Assembly (NCBI GenBank): GCA_014607495.2
Contig: CP053152.1
Coordinates: 3,968,001-4,032,000, forward strand
Source of the DNA: Carposina sasakii
Taxonomy: Eukaryota; Arthropoda; Insecta; Lepidoptera; Carposinidae
DNA length: 64,000 bases
Direction of reading: 5' to 3'
Shown here: positions 20,866-34,234 of the stretch, one piece after another
Position numbering within the stretch: position 1 is the first letter of the stretch
Layout of the letters: every line of letters starts with the position of its first letter
Program-made: the position numbers and the translations under genes
The notes under the pieces: generated by a model
What the model saw: only the letters and a program-made list of their open reading frames with translations
Told to the model about the DNA's origin: nothing
The model's database searches: none

Positions 20866-22079
20866 GTATACACATACTTATACCTACATAGACCTCTTCC
20901 CTATAATGCCATCCACTCCGGTCCCCTGCCATCCACATCCACTACCTTCGGGTAAATTGGTTATAATAAAGAAAGTATAATATTTATATATCTCATGAAC
21001 CGTGATAGCTCTTGACTGTTTAAATTATTACAGATGTGTTTTTTTTTTGTAATTTGCCGCTATAACAAAAAATACTTATAAAATAAATAGCTAAGGGTGG
21101 TAGCCGGTTTTTTTTTAACGTATAGCATCATATCGTTGAAGATTTATATGTATCCATATCATCTTACCTATCTACATACCTATATACACACCATGACATC
21201 AGACCCAGTTTCTAATCGATATACATTCATGTTGTTGCGTGCTCTAAATAACTATACTATTAACATATTTAAATTTTATAGTTTCGTATGTTTGTATTGC
21301 AATTGCGAATTTTTGAAGTTGATACAGACTCAATGCAGTACCTATGCTATCATATGCAAAAAAATACTTCGATAAGATGATCCACTATTTACAGGATTAT
21401 AATTCAAAATCAGAAAAAGGCAAGAAATCACCTACTCGTTTCTTGTTAATGAAGAAAATAGAAAATAATGATCTAACATGCGCTCTGAAACATACAAATA
21501 AAGATTTTGACATTTTATGATACTTGAGGCTAAATAAAACAGTATGCCTATAAACTTAATCCACAGAGAAGTCGTGGGAACAGCACTAGTATGGTAATAG
21601 CAGTGCGTGTCCAACATTTAGATGCGTATGAAAGTGTTTAGGTAGATTTATGTAGATAAAAGTCGTATATACGCATTATTAGGCGCATTTACTTCCGTTT
21701 ATGTAAATGGCAGGATTTAAGAAGAAAATATTCATAGGTTGGGGTTTGATAGGCTTTTTATGTATAGTATTTCTATCTCTTCTGAGATTAGAGTTTCTGT
21801 GATTAATGTAGAGAATGTTGGAGTTCTATCTGAGCTATTAACATTGTTTTAACATTATAAATGCGAAAAAAAATCTGTTATAGGAGTATGGAGAACAATA
21901 TAGACTGCTACATTCTGTATTCCGTGTAAATTACGTCGGGAGCAATAGCTAGTACATTACCTACAATTTAAGTAGTTATTTTGTTAATGAGCTTAAAGTT
22001 TTCGCTTCTATTAATTATTTTAAAGGTCTACTTATTATTAAGGTAACTTCAGTTATTAAAATTGTTTTATATTGTAACA

Positions 22080-22341
22080 ACAGGCCGCGTGGTGCCGGCA
22101 GAGTAGAATTCGTACCACCCCATGTCTGGCCGTGGGTATCGTACGAGGCGTTTAAGGGTTTCCGGGAGGTGGGCAGCAGCGCCTACTGTGTTGACAACAT
22201 AGTCCAAAACACAAACTGCGGTCACCAACCCGCCTGCCCAGCGTGGTGACTATGGGCAAATACCCCCCATGGCAGTCTTGTGGCGTGCTCTGGGGGAGGC
22301 CTATGTCCAGCAGTGGACTGCAATAGGCTGATGATGATGAT
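22080..22341 (+). mobile_element. LINE 3'-end repeat with GAT tail, copy 2
   Basis: Same family and orientation as 15083-15350, differing by scattered substitutions (for example GGCGTTTAAGG for GGCGATTAAGG) and a few extra bases near 22275. It ends in TGATGATGATGAT. Confidence 0.75.
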
Positions 22342-22848
22342 TGTAATTTATCTTTTTAGTTAAAAAGTAAGTAATTCCCATAGATATTATCAACGTAAAT
22401 CACTTTCAAATTAAATAAAAAATCATTTAAATTGCAAAGTTTCGCATTAAATCTTAATTTGTAGATTATTATATAGTCAATAGCATTAAAAAATAAATAA
22501 ACAGTGTATTTCGTAATTAACAGTCTGAGAGCTTGTTCCAATAAATTTTTAGTTCGTTTATGGCGTGTATTGCGGTAACTGTCCTTCTACTAAAATAATG
22601 CAATAGACGAGTAATGTGTGTCAATTTCAAATACTTCAAACCATACCTACTCGTAAATAACCCTAATATCTTTATCACCATTAAAAATTCAGAATTTTAT
22701 TATAAATGTTATTAAAAAATATTTTTATTTTGATATTTCGTAGGATTGGAAACGTGATTGTTCTTTTAACATCGACTTTTCAAAATATGGAAGATTCTTT
22801 ATTGGCTGCCTATCTATAGTGACGAAGTATAGTGACTATAACTGTCTA

Positions 22849-23111
22849 TACAGGGTGTAACAAAAAGGGTATGTTAAGCGACAAGCTACGTAAATAGCCC
22901 ACTATAGAGAACCTATCCACAAAATTTGAGACTCGAAATTACATGTTTATTTTTCCCGATAGTATGGAGAATTTTTAAATATCTCTGAAATTTTCATACA
23001 ATCTTGAAAAATAAACTTGTGATTTCGAATCTCAAATTTGGTGTATAGGTTATCTACAGTGGGCTATTCACGTAGCTTTTCGCTTAACATACCCTTTTGT
23101 TACACCCTGTA
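22849..23111. mobile_element. Foldback MITE family E, copy 2
   Basis: TACAGGGTGTAACAAAAAGG at the left and TTGTTACACCCTGTA at the right; the arms share TATGTTAAGCG, CCCACTATAGAGAACCTAT and GAGACTCGAAAT in opposite orientation. Non-autonomous, with no ORF. Confidence 0.8.
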
Positions 23112-23325
23112 TAAAAGTCCGCGTGTACAGCATTCCTCTATAATATTTATCGTCATTGAACATCGGAATAGCTGTCAACTTTTAAGGTAACCAATAAAAC
23201 AGCAACGTAGACAGGGCTTAGGAATGCACCAATGCGATCAAAATTGCGTCACATTGCACCAAATCCCAGTTGAAATATTGTAGAGCTGCTCTGCTCTCAT
23301 TAAGACAGTATCGATGCTTAAATTT

Positions 23326-23405
23326 AAAAAGTAAAAAGTAACATAATGTTAAAAATTGGCATTAAAGCATGTCAATTTTTAACATTATGTTACTTTTTAC
23401 TTTTT
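23326..23405. repeat. Perfect 33-bp hairpin
   Basis: 23326-23358 is exactly complementary to 23373-23405, with a 14-nt loop. Arm sequence starts AAAAAGTAAAAAGTAACATA. AT-rich. Confidence 0.85.
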
Positions 23406-24388
23406 TATTAAAATTTGTTACAGACTGGCAAGCATAAGTTGCTATTTCGGGACTTTACGGCCTCTAAGAAGAATCTAGATTTGTCAGGCCGTATGATACT
23501 ACTATTAGCGCCGACCTCAAGTCCTACCAGTGTAACCATTTTAATTCCAATACTATAACCGCTATTTCTGGAGTATCATTTGATACGAGGAGAAATAGCA
23601 AAAAGCTCCGAGCTTACGTTGCTAAAGTATGGTTATTATCAGCAAGCAATAAACATCAATTTAATTAGTTAAGTTGACAGTTCCTAGACCGCAAAATCAA
23701 ACTCAATATTGACCTTTACAGAATTCGCTTCCTACAACTTTCAAAATTTCTGACACCGCAAGTGCATTTGCGCAAATAACTATATAGGTAACTTGTTTAG
23801 ACTGCATGTCCATAGCAGTTATTTAATTAGTCTAACTTAAGTATTTTTCATAGTAAGGAATAGTGAACCTGTAAATAACCTGCTAGTTATCCTAATTATC
23901 GGGTAAGTCTTTGACTCTTATAAATGGCTGTAACTTTTTACCTTAGCTATTCCATTTTGGTCATTTATCTGCTATGATCTTTTAAAGTGCAATTATAGTT
24001 TGACTTAAATAAATGTTTGTTTAAGCAGGTGCAATATTGCTAAAATAAATAATTTTTTATTTACCTACTATTTTATTTTGTTTCAGTCATTATTTAGCTG
24101 TATATTTAGCTATTTTGTACCAAAAATAGGTGAGTTTTCCTTTATTCTTCTTTACGTTTAGTATACTGGAGCTAGATAAAAGAGATTTTCAAAATATTTG
24201 ATAAATTATTTCTATTCTCATTTTAGTTCTATTGAGTAGGTATTTGCATCTAATGGTAAAAGGACATTTTAGAATATTTAGTTTGAGAAAAAATCTCTAT
24301 CTATTTCCCTTATAACAAAAATAGCAATACAGCGAGTGATCAGATGAAATGAAATCTAGAATGGTGCATTTTACCAAAAACGGAGATG

Positions 24389-24427
24389 CATGCCCAATTT
24401 CACGTAATTGACGTGAAATTGGGCATG
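24389..24427. repeat. Perfect 17-bp hairpin
   Basis: CATGCCCAATTTCACGT pairs exactly with ACGTGAAATTGGGCATG around the loop AATTG. Confidence 0.85.
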
Positions 24428-25017
24428 TGTCAGAAAACTTAATTACTGCATCAATAAAATTTTAAACTATTTCAAAGCCATTATGTTAACTAATGTTAAT
24501 CCTAGACCTTAATAACTTATTATAATTGAACCGAAAACCGACACAAAATAATGTCCGCTTGTGCCTGACAGCTGATCGATGAATCGACAAGCGCGAACAA
24601 AAAAACATTTCTAATCGAACTTCCTTGCACGATTATAATCTTATATACTTGCCCATGTAAAACGTAATCCAAGGTTATCATTTTGTATATAATATCCGCA
24701 ATTTTAAGCAGCTTTTTTTAAAGAACAATATAATCTGTTAAAAGCTTTGCAATCTAATTTGATATAAAATAAAATCGGACAAAGGTGTAACGATATAATT
24801 AGTAACAATAACATTTTAAGGATCATATTAATAAATGCTTAATCTTAGGTTGTAATAAATACGCAAGTATACATGCCTTCATTAAGATATTTTGCCCTTT
24901 TAATAACGTGAGGCATGTCATCATTTTCTATTCTACGCTCATTCTTTTGCGCATGTTTATCTAAACTAGGACGAAATGTACAGTTTTTCTAGAACAGTAT
25001 ATAAATTACATGTAATA

Positions 25018-25225
25018 TAAATACATACATACATATAATAACGCCTTTATCTCTTACGGGATTGGCAGAGCACCAAGGGCCGATAGAACCACATGGTGCC
25101 ACTTCTGACCAATATTGAGGGTATAGTTGAGATGTACAAGTTCGGTTAGTAGTGACGGGTGGTCAGCCCATCGCCTGCAAAACACCAAGACCCTCTTGTC
25201 CCTCTACTGACTTGTACAGTACTTG
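25018..25225. repeat. Dispersed repeat family G
   Basis: AGAGCACCAAGGGCCGATAG, ACCACATGGTGCCACTTCTG and TATAGTTGAGATGTACAAGT are shared with 15640-15765 and 47830-47990. The part ACCAAGACCCTCTTG...CTACTGACTTGTACAGTA is shared with 31605-31735. Probably a LINE-derived non-coding repeat. Confidence 0.65.
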
Positions 25226-26951
25226 TAAACAATAATAAATAGTTTATTTTTCACTCCCAGAGAATAGAAGAATATAAATAGAAGAAATAAATAGAACAAG
25301 AAAGAATAATATAAATAATTAAGTCAATATTATCTTTAAATAGTGGACGCATTCCAAATTATTTCATCCGATGACAGAACTAGCTATAAAAGTTATATAA
25401 TCTTTTAACAAGACCCAATTGAGACATCCGATACATCAATATTACGTTCCAAATAAAAAGAATTAAACCGGTCTCACAACTTTTATGAGAAGTGAAAATT
25501 GTTTGATATTACAGGCTTTATGTCATAAATATACATTAACATTAGTAACGCTTATAAATATGTATTATGTCATTAAAGTAAATTTGATATTCAAACAATC
25601 TGTTAGGCCTAGCGGGGCTAACCGATATGTAAAGTTGTACTTAATTTTAATTATTTTAAACACTCTATTGATTAAAAATTAATATGTACGAAAAACACTG
25701 ACAATATTTGTATTGCCTAATAGATAGAAACTATGAAATAATAATATGCCTTGCCCGCCAAGCAACAAACAACGCTTGATAAATTTTTTGCTATGTCTAC
25801 GGAATTATTTATTAATAAAATCGCTATTTTAATCATCTATATGGGATGTACGCAAAGATGACACACAGCCTGTTCGTCCCCCACAACAGGTTATCCCATT
25901 TGGGTAAATCCTATTCAACTTGTACGGGAGAGCTATTTTTAGGTGATCTTCAAGGCTAGAGGCACTAATAAAGTTTTGGAAAAACCTACCACAATTCGGG
26001 TAAAAACCACGTCTGAGAATTTAAAAAGTAAAACATAGAATTCCACTAGGCAGGCAGCCGGCCGTAGAAACAAATGTCGAATCCTTGGCTTCATGAGTTT
26101 CGAAAGAAACCATTTTGCGCCGACCCCATAAACATGTATCTACCTAATGAGATAAGGGCAGGAAGATGACTATCAAGTGATACCTTCTACTGGCAGATAT
26201 ATTCAATTTATGACCATCTTGCAACTTATTCACCACAATCAAAAACCCATAAACTATTTGCAACATAAATCAAATGAAACTAAACGACGACGAAGGATTG
26301 AATTTGAATACAATACCAAAAGGAACGCAGCGGCACTACTTGTTTACATTCTCTGAAGATAAACATCGTAGACAAACCACTCTACTCTATACCCTCCCAG
26401 TGGCAGCACTGTCTACGTAGAATACAATTTCATATCAAATATGTATGCTTATTTTTCATGCATTCGCTCGAAAAACAACTTGTCGGACATTAACACACAA
26501 TGCAGTGAATATGTCTGTATGGGCAAATAAAGAGAGTAGAATACGTTATGACATTTCGTGAGAAAACATAAATAACGTGCAGGTTGTGAACTATGACAGA
26601 CAATGTAGCAGGTAAAGTGACCATACGAAGGTCAGGGAACTAAAATAACTAAAATATTTTGTTCTACTGGATATAAGAGATAAAATTGCAGCATTAATTA
26701 TACAATATGCCTCACAACAATGTAGTGACTCGTAACGAATCTAGCATGAAATGTTTTTCAGCCATTCTAAATAGGTTCTATTAGAGATACTTAGAGAACC
26801 CTTCTGTGCATAGTATAAATCAAAATTATTTTTAGATTTTTTTAGTTAATGATAAAATGCAATGTCGAAGTAAACTAGAGATGTCCAGCCAATAAAATAT
26901 AGAAGAACAGCTACTTATGTACTTCATTATCTTACATTTAATGACAACTTG

Positions 26952-27005
26952 AAATGGACTACACCGTTCTACTACATTGATTGTAGTAGAGTGGTATAGT
27001 CCATT
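26952..27005. repeat. Imperfect hairpin with stem of about 24 bp
   Basis: 26955-26976 and 26982-27003 pair with one C-A mismatch and two G-U wobbles as RNA; AAA/TT extends the stem. The loop is only 5 nt, short for a pre-miRNA. Confidence 0.7.
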
Positions 27006-27254
27006 GGCCAATTGCCTAAGTTTATTAGCATCTACATCGGACCCACATCTCAGGCCAATTATTGGTCATTTGAAACCTTGGCAGAACTATTTAATTGACA
27101 ACAACTTAAACTGTACTAACTGAATCAAGCGCACGAATTTGTGCCGCACACCGTGTTGTAAAGACAATTTACATTTACAGGTAGAGTCAATGACATTATC
27201 ATTCATTCTTCACGTATTTTAAGGTGCCGACACCAGCACCGGCATACTTTCCAA

Positions 27255-27565
27255 GCAAGAGGCGTAAGTTCGATCCCAGTCAAGGGCCTGTAACAATGAA
27301 TTTATTGAATGTACAGATTTTTATGTTGCAAAATTATCACTTAGCTCGTGCCTCGGAAAGCACGTTATACCGTTGGTCCTGCGCCTGATCTCTCTCCGGT
27401 CGTGTCGGCTTCCGTCCCATCGGACTATGAGAGTAACGGAATAGAGAGTGCATTTGTGTTTGCTCACACACTTGTGCACTATAATACTCGTATCTCCTGC
27501 GTACCTGGCCAATCTACGTATACATTGGTCGCCGGCCGGCCGAAATACGGTGAGGATACGGAGAT
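27255..27565 (+). mobile_element. SINE family C, 5'-truncated copy 2
   Basis: Starts at AGCAAGAGGCGTAAGTTCGA and follows the 5633 copy to GGCCGAAATACGG. It lacks the first ~30 bp of the tRNA head. Confidence 0.75.
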
Positions 27566-27689
27566 CATCATTTTAAGGTGCGATCCGACTAAAGGTTTTT
27601 CTCACGTGATACTGGCAAAATAATTGTGCCTTGCAAAGTAGAAGCCAAAAATTAAAATAAACTTAAGTAAGCGTTTTACTTCTACATTC

Positions 27690-27880
27690 ATAGTGCGAAC
27701 GGCCAAGCTGTGGAACTCCCTGCCCGAATCCCTGTTCCCCATGAACTATAATCTTGCAGTCTTCAAGTCGAGAGTGAACCGGTTTCTTTTAGGCAAGCGC
27801 GCTCCATCTTAGACTGCAACGGTGCTTACCATCAGGTGGGTTGTGGTCAAGCGTAAGCCCATTTAGTATAAAAAAACTCT
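27690..27880 (+). pseudogene. C-terminal end of a LINE ORF2
   Basis: 27693-27812 encodes [20 protein letters not shown] followed by [19 protein letters not shown] and a stop. This is the conserved extreme C-terminus of lepidopteran jockey/CR1-type LINE ORF2 proteins. The frame is open upstream for some codons but no RT domain is present. The following bases to about 27880 look like the element's 3' UTR. Confidence 0.75.
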
Positions 27881-27884
27881 AGTA

Positions 27885-30316
27885 TAGTATTATATTTTTG
27901 AACTTCGATCTTTTAAATCCTAGACAGTCTGCGCTACCCCTTCTCTACTTTCAAAATATATCTGCGCGTATTTATAGCACAGCTACGCATACGCATTGGA
28001 AAGGTAGCATTAAGCTCTTTGCTCTTGGTCTCATAGGAAAAATGGCTCAACTTCCGTCCATTTCTTCAGGGTAGGTACTGAGTACACCAACCATAATATC
28101 AAGGTGAGACGTTAAGTTTATAATGACCAAGTAAGTACCACATTAAGATACCCATATCATGTTGCAAGGTCATAACAAACTATTTATTTAGCTCTAATTA
28201 TTTACTCTTTGACTGTAATAAAATTCCCTTGTATTTTCGATGTAGTCTTACCTTGAAGCCTAATTATTAACATGAATTTTAATATGCCTTAACAGAAATA
28301 AACGCTTGCCTTACATAATTAATTATAATGGTACGTTAACATTCTCAGCTATCTAAAGTGATAGATAAAAATCATAACTCACTATGGTTATGATCATAAT
28401 AAAATTAGTAATTTTTCAAGCGGAACCGGACACGGCGTATAACTAATTGTAGGTCATAGATCATAATAATATATACACACGTGGTTTTGACAATTCCGCC
28501 TTCTGATACCTGTAGAGATAGCTAGTGCAGGAGCCTATACTGATTTGAGTTATACTTGTCATTAAAGTAACTTAAATCATTAAGAAAATATATAGACGCT
28601 GACGTATTACATAACTTTATACTGAGGAAGTGTTATGTAATAAATACTAAGAGTTTTACACCATAACAAATGTAAAACTGGTGGTGGTTCACACCTCTGC
28701 CCCTGCATAAAGTTCAGAAAACCCGTTTATACCCGTTCCCGGTTTTTTATTATTTTTGGTTGTGATTTGTCAATTAGTCAGTCAGTCACTCAGTTATATA
28801 AATTGATTGATTATTTATTACAATGATTATTACTATACAACTTAATGTTTGATGGTCACGTAAATTTTTCTCGACTTTAATATCACTCGCGATAAATTGG
28901 TACTCCAGCTCTCCGACTAAACATAGACAAGAGTAATTAATACATGCGTCAGCAGTAATCCATCTAGTATTGGGTTTGTACGTGTGCAGCGCATGTAATT
29001 ATGAATGACGGCTATTTATATGACACGCAATAGTCTACCACTCGGAGGTGGGAAGGGTAGGACAAGGTATAGAGAAACTGCAAGCATAGAAATATACAAG
29101 ATGTTTTTTTAACTTCCATTTGATTTTTACCTACATGGAATTTATTTGAAGAATAATGTTTTTCTCAACAAATGAAAGAATAAGAGAGAAAAATAGTATA
29201 AGTTTCCATTAGTTTGGTTTATTGAAATGTATCTACGAAGAAAACATCAAACAATTTTTTAATAGGCATTATCTGGTTCATCATCATCACACAGATGGAA
29301 TTTGCCAAATTGTTATATAAGAATCATAGTTTAGTCAAATTTCCAAATTATAGACAAAAACAGCCAAACATTTTGTAGAATATCGTGAAAGTCACGTATG
29401 GGTAAGAGTCCATATTGAAAAGTCCGCTGTACTTCATATCTTCTTGATTGTAAATCAGCTTGTTACAGTGTATTGTTTCAGGCCGCTGTCAAAAATAAGA
29501 ATAGGCAGACCAAACACAGAAATAACCAGCAACAACTCATTATTTTTTGCGAATTATTTTAGATTATATTTTTTCATAGAATCACCTAACAAAAAACAGC
29601 AATACAAGCTTTTCTGGTCTCAAATTAGGTTTTCCACTATTAGAATTAATTATTATATTTTGAAAAATGAGTAGGTATTAGGTACCTGAGTATATTTTAA
29701 ACATGAAATTAAAAGTTTTAAGCACAATAATACAGGATAACAAAAAGATTACATTGTACCATTACTTTAAGTTATTTAAAACCACACATATTTAACAAAA
29801 TAATTTGATAACCAAGTAAGTACCTAGATTAAAAAACATAAAAACAAAATAATTTTAATCAGATTAATTTTAGCATTTTTTAAAGCTAAGAAAAAGCTCG
29901 GTTAGTTCGTACATACAACTTGGGAAAAAAAGAAAAAAATATTTCTCAACTCGCACAAAATAGGCAAAATTACGTATCCACGGGATATCAAATCACATTA
30001 ATGGACGTTACATACACAGGTAATTTGTCGAATTGCAAACCAGAAGAAATTTATCATCGCACATATAGTTATTTAAATCACATAGAATTACAGCCGGGTT
30101 GCAAAAGTCGACTGAGTGTTACATATTTGTGTGAATTCGATCGCGGTTGGTGGTCCAAGCGCTATAGTTGAATATGCTACTTGTACTAACATAAAAACTT
30201 AAAGTCTTTAAAGAAACACAGCAGTTATATAGCTTGATTTAGTCCTTTTACGTCGATTATATTTATGCCGAGTTTGAGTGCTTATTGTTCTTTATTACAC
30301 GTTGAGATCATACATT
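27885..30316. other. Intergenic DNA
   Basis: AT-rich. ORFs at 29444-29674 and 29920-30171 lack an ATG or splice context; no recognised repeat. Confidence 0.5.
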
Positions 30317-30697
30317 TACAGGGTGTTTTTTCGATGTCACCCATAACGAAGGGTACGTACTCTATAGGTATACATCAAATAAAGCAAGTTTATGCCAAAA
30401 AATATGCTGGGAAACAATGTAAATTTTTTCGTTTTTTTTTTTTATTACTTGATCGGGCGAAATTTATAGTGTCCAGTGTTTATACTAGTTTTTTCATAGA
30501 CAGATATTAATTATTTCTCGTGAAAAAATCTTACACGCGTCAATGTGAATTTATGCAGAAAAACGCAGTCTATTTACTCAACTTTGGACCCTAATATTTT
30601 TACACTTCCCAGGTATGCTTCCATGAAGAAAAATGATCGTGATGACGAGGAGATTCCGTAGTTTTCAGGAACGTTGACTACCAAAAATCATCCTGTA
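30317..30697 (+). mobile_element. Family F element, copy 2
   Basis: From TACAGGGTGTTTTTTCGATG to CATCCTGTA. More diverged than the 34235 copy and missing a few bases before TTACACTTCCCAG. The ORF at 30265-30510 overlaps it by chance. Confidence 0.65.
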
Positions 30698-31599
30698 TCT
30701 TTTGTTCCTATTTTATACGTCAGTTTAGTATTTAGTAAAATCTCTTCAGTCATTAAAATCAATTCTTTATTTACTGTCTACTACTACCTAGACATTTGCA
30801 GCATCGGCAAGATGGTTGGTAACACCTACATTTAACCAAAAAACATTTTACCATTTTAAATTGGAAATACGTGCATAGAATCGAAAGGTAAAACGGGGCG
30901 CTTCAATAACTTCATGAACATCATGGCCCACTTACTATCTTTTTCACCCAACCATTAAAAAACTGTTGAAACGGCGCCCTCTATTAGCCAGTTTCAAAAG
31001 CTTAACAAAAAACCAATCGATTTAACTCCAACAATAACTCGCAAAAAATTGCTGCAGAACCCAAGAAGTTGGGCACAATCGCACTTGACCCGTTTTGGGG
31101 AGAAACCGTACGTTTCAACACGAGCAGCATGACTAAAGTGGAGATAATACTTTATATTACAATTTCGTCAAATATGATTTCTAGAGTGTCGCATAGTATC
31201 ATGCCGTAACCATATCAAGGCCGACAAAAAATGTAGCAAGTGTTTTACGTAAAGAGGAAGTTGTGTGGGAAGTGTAAGAAGCGATACTGTATTATAGGTA
31301 AAATTGTATTATTTTTTATTTATCTAAAGAACATACAGCATAGCACATATAACAGATTCAGCTTAATAATAATAATAATTTCATTTATTTTTGGAAAATT
31401 ACAATGCTTAACTAAAGGCAATTAACATGTTCTATAGCTCAACCAACAAACATGAGGGTATATCTTGGTACCTAATTTAAATCGAGTAAACTGTTGACTG
31501 CGCAAGATTATCTGAGTATATACTAATACTTAAAGCGAAACCTTAGTACCTACCCCTATTTATATAAATTGCACGAACGTTTATCCACGTGAAATTATA

Positions 31600-31735
31600 T
31601 AATACATACATATAATCACCATCGCCTACAAAGTACCAAGACCCTCTTGTTCCTCTACTGACTTGTACAGTATGCCCGGGAAGAGAAGCAGCTGTAGTAT
31701 TATACTTTTTTTTTCACTCCCGGAGCAGCATATAA
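31600..31735. repeat. Dispersed repeat family G, right part
   Basis: CATCGCCTACAAAGTACCAA and CTCTACTGACTTGTACAGTA, then GTAGTATTATACTTTTTTTT with CACTCCCGGAGCAGCATA. The last part recurs at 34720-34768. Confidence 0.55.
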
Positions 31736-32041
31736 TATGCTAATTGAATAATTATATTATGAAATAAATAGAAATTGATATAGAAGAGATTGACTTGTTG
31801 ATAGTAATGACGATTTGAATGTAACCAAAGAGAAGTTTGAAGGTGGCAAACGCCAGCGCACCGTACAGGATATATGTGACCGAACATACCGCCCACCAAG
31901 AATCTTATTTTTCACCGCCGCCCACCATTCTAAGATAGTGTCTTCATGTCTTCCAGTTACTTCCAGTATCCATAGGCAGGCTTGTCAACATTGACACGGC
32001 CATTTGAATTTGATCAGTGATTTTTCCTTTTAGACTCTTGT

Positions 32042-32673
32042 AGATAGCAAACCAATATTATATCCGGCAGGTAACTAAAACAATAGGATTCATGTCTTAA
32101 ATAAAATGGATTTTATACCTTGTCTTCCGAGTGTAACAAGAATTAACTGAACAGGAATATTCCAACTGTGGAAACTTCTCGCTTTGCGTGATCGTATTCG
32201 ACGTAAGAATAAACTCTCATAAAACGGTATGATTCATGATAGCTCTATCAAAATATTACATGGAATCGCAAAGGTGACCCTTACGTATCAAGGTCGTTCG
32301 CGGCTACAAATTATTATTAAGATGTATTCAAATGACGTTTACATTATGTGTATTTAGACAAGCACCTGATTCTTTTGAAGAAAAGTCCATAGCCATAGCC
32401 CATAACCCATAGGCCATACCCATAAAGTAAGTATTTAACAAGTCAATGCTCTTACCGACTACCACAGATAAAAGTTTACTCACTTACAAGTATGAAAAGG
32501 TCACTTTTTCAAAGGTGTGTCATACGATAACTGTAAACTGAAACAGAAACGAACATCTTTCCTAAATTTTTCTACGAAATCGTATGTTATGAACATTACG
32601 AGTAAAATAAATATGCTATATTTAGGTACCTAGAGATAGCAAACCAATATTATATCCGGCAGGTAACTAAAAC
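32042..32673 (+). repeat. Exact 40-bp direct repeat pair
   Basis: AGATAGCAAACCAATATTAT through CCGGCAGGTAACTAAAAC is identical at 32042-32081 and 32634-32673. The 552 bp between them have no ORF or obvious inverted ends. Confidence 0.85.
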
Positions 32674-32769
32674 CGGTAAGTTTCTGCATAAAACAATCTA
32701 ATTAAACCTTATAACATAAATAGATAGCTGTACAGTATTAAAAACTTGAATTGCTTTCAAAATCCTACT

Positions 32770-33000
32770 AATACATATTATAAACGCTAAAGTTTGTGGG
32801 TTATGGATGGATAGACGGATGGATGTTTCACGTAAAAACGGCCGGAGCGATTTTATTAAAATTTAATATGGAGTTAGCTGACACCCTGGACACATAGGCT
32901 ACTTTTTATGCCGGAAAATATTTTTATCCCGGATAATTTCGACATTTTGTTTTTTCTGCAGTCCACGCGGACAAAGTTGTAGGCGTCCACTAGTGTTGTA
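32770..33000 (+). repeat. Dispersed non-autonomous repeat
   Basis: The sequence from AATCCTACTAATACATATTA and AACGCTAAAGTTTGTGGG through CGGCCGGAGCGATTTTATT to AAAGTTGTAGGCGTCCACTAG is of a type common in lepidopteran genomes, with CTAG near the 3' end. No ORF. Confidence 0.5.
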
Positions 33001-33204
33001 TAATTATATCCCTAGGCATACTAGTTACTTAAAATATTATCGACAGTGGAAAGGCAAAAACGCTAAAGTGCCATTTTATTCAAAAACTATTTGAATGGTA
33101 TATGTATATATATGTATGTATTATAGTAGGAAGAATATGTCTCTCTAACATAGTGTTAGCGTAGGTTTTAATACTAACCTTATACCATATTGCATAGCTC
33201 CAAT

Positions 33205-33476
33205 AATAATCATCATCATCATCAGCCTATTGCAGTCCACTACTGGACGTAGGCCTCCCCCAGGGCACGCCACAAGACTGCCATGGGAGGTATTTGCCCA
33301 TAGTCACCACGCTGGGCAGGCGGGTTGGTGACCGCAGTTGGTATTTTCGACTATGTTGTCAACACGGGAGGCGCTGCTGCCGATCTCCCAGAAACCCTTA
33401 ATCGCCTCGTACGATACCCACGGGCAGACATGGGGTGGTACAAATTCTACTCTGCAGGCACCACGTGGCCTAATAA
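33205..33476 (-). mobile_element. LINE 3'-end repeat, copy 3 (inverted)
   Basis: Reverse complement of the family at 15083 and 22080; begins with CATCATCATCATCAGCC and ends CACGTGGCCTAATAATAAT. The overlapping ORFs at 33304-33525 are repeat-derived. Confidence 0.75.
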
Positions 33477-34234
33477 TAATAATATTTCCAATATTCATCT
33501 AACCATAGTATTATTAAATATTTAAAACTGGGATATTGCGCTCACTTCCTCCAAACGATTCAACTCACCTAATAAATTGTAAACACATAATATTGTGACT
33601 TGCAACTATAAGTGTGCCTCTAATTACTACGTGACTCAAAAGTACGCTTGTAGAATAATTATTCCATTAATAATAGATGATACAACTGGTACATATCCCT
33701 TTAACTTTCGAAGAGGAATCTAACTTCCTGCTTTGTAACCAATAGGTACCTAATAAGGTAAGTAGGTACTTAGGTATGTACTATTATTAAATGTATAGGT
33801 ATATTTCTGATTTTTGCTATTTAGGAGAAATAATTTAATATTTAAAGAAATACTCGTTAAAAGTTACTATTGTCTTCACCGTACGATAAATAATCGTTAT
33901 TTAAGCACTTGAATAAACATACTTTTAATACACATGCACAGGTTCTTTGGTCTTATGAGAATTAACTAAGATTATCTGAATTTAGTTTTTGTCAATCTAA
34001 ACTTTGCACTCCATCTTCCCAGTTTTGTCCTAGACAGTTAATTAGTTATACATCGCTGGTACGTCAAAATGTGATAAATTGCATACTCTTAAATTGATCT
34101 CTACATTAACATTTACTTTTGATAGGCGATTAAGAACATGGAGGTCATGTAAAATGTATTACGAACTAATGTCCCATCTATACAATCATAATTATTAATA
34201 TTCACAAACTTCATAATATATACATACGAGTACA

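Larger units (their letters stand above)
17920..22079. other. Intergenic DNA with MITE debris
   Basis: No gene. Apart from the two decayed MITEs, 19130-19370 contains GC-richer relic sequence (TAGTCGTCTTTTACGACATG) typical of an old transposon. Confidence 0.55.
23410..27250. other. Intergenic DNA with hairpins and relics
   Basis: No gene. It holds the hairpins at 24389 and 26952, family G at 25018, and a LINE-like relic at about 25850-26175 (CGCCGACCCCATAAACATGT, GATAAGGGCAGGAAGATGAC). Confidence 0.55.

Noticed and set aside
29920..30171. 83-codon ORF with protein-like composition
   Set aside because: It opens with TTG and not ATG, has no acceptor of quality in the right place, and shows no recognised motif.
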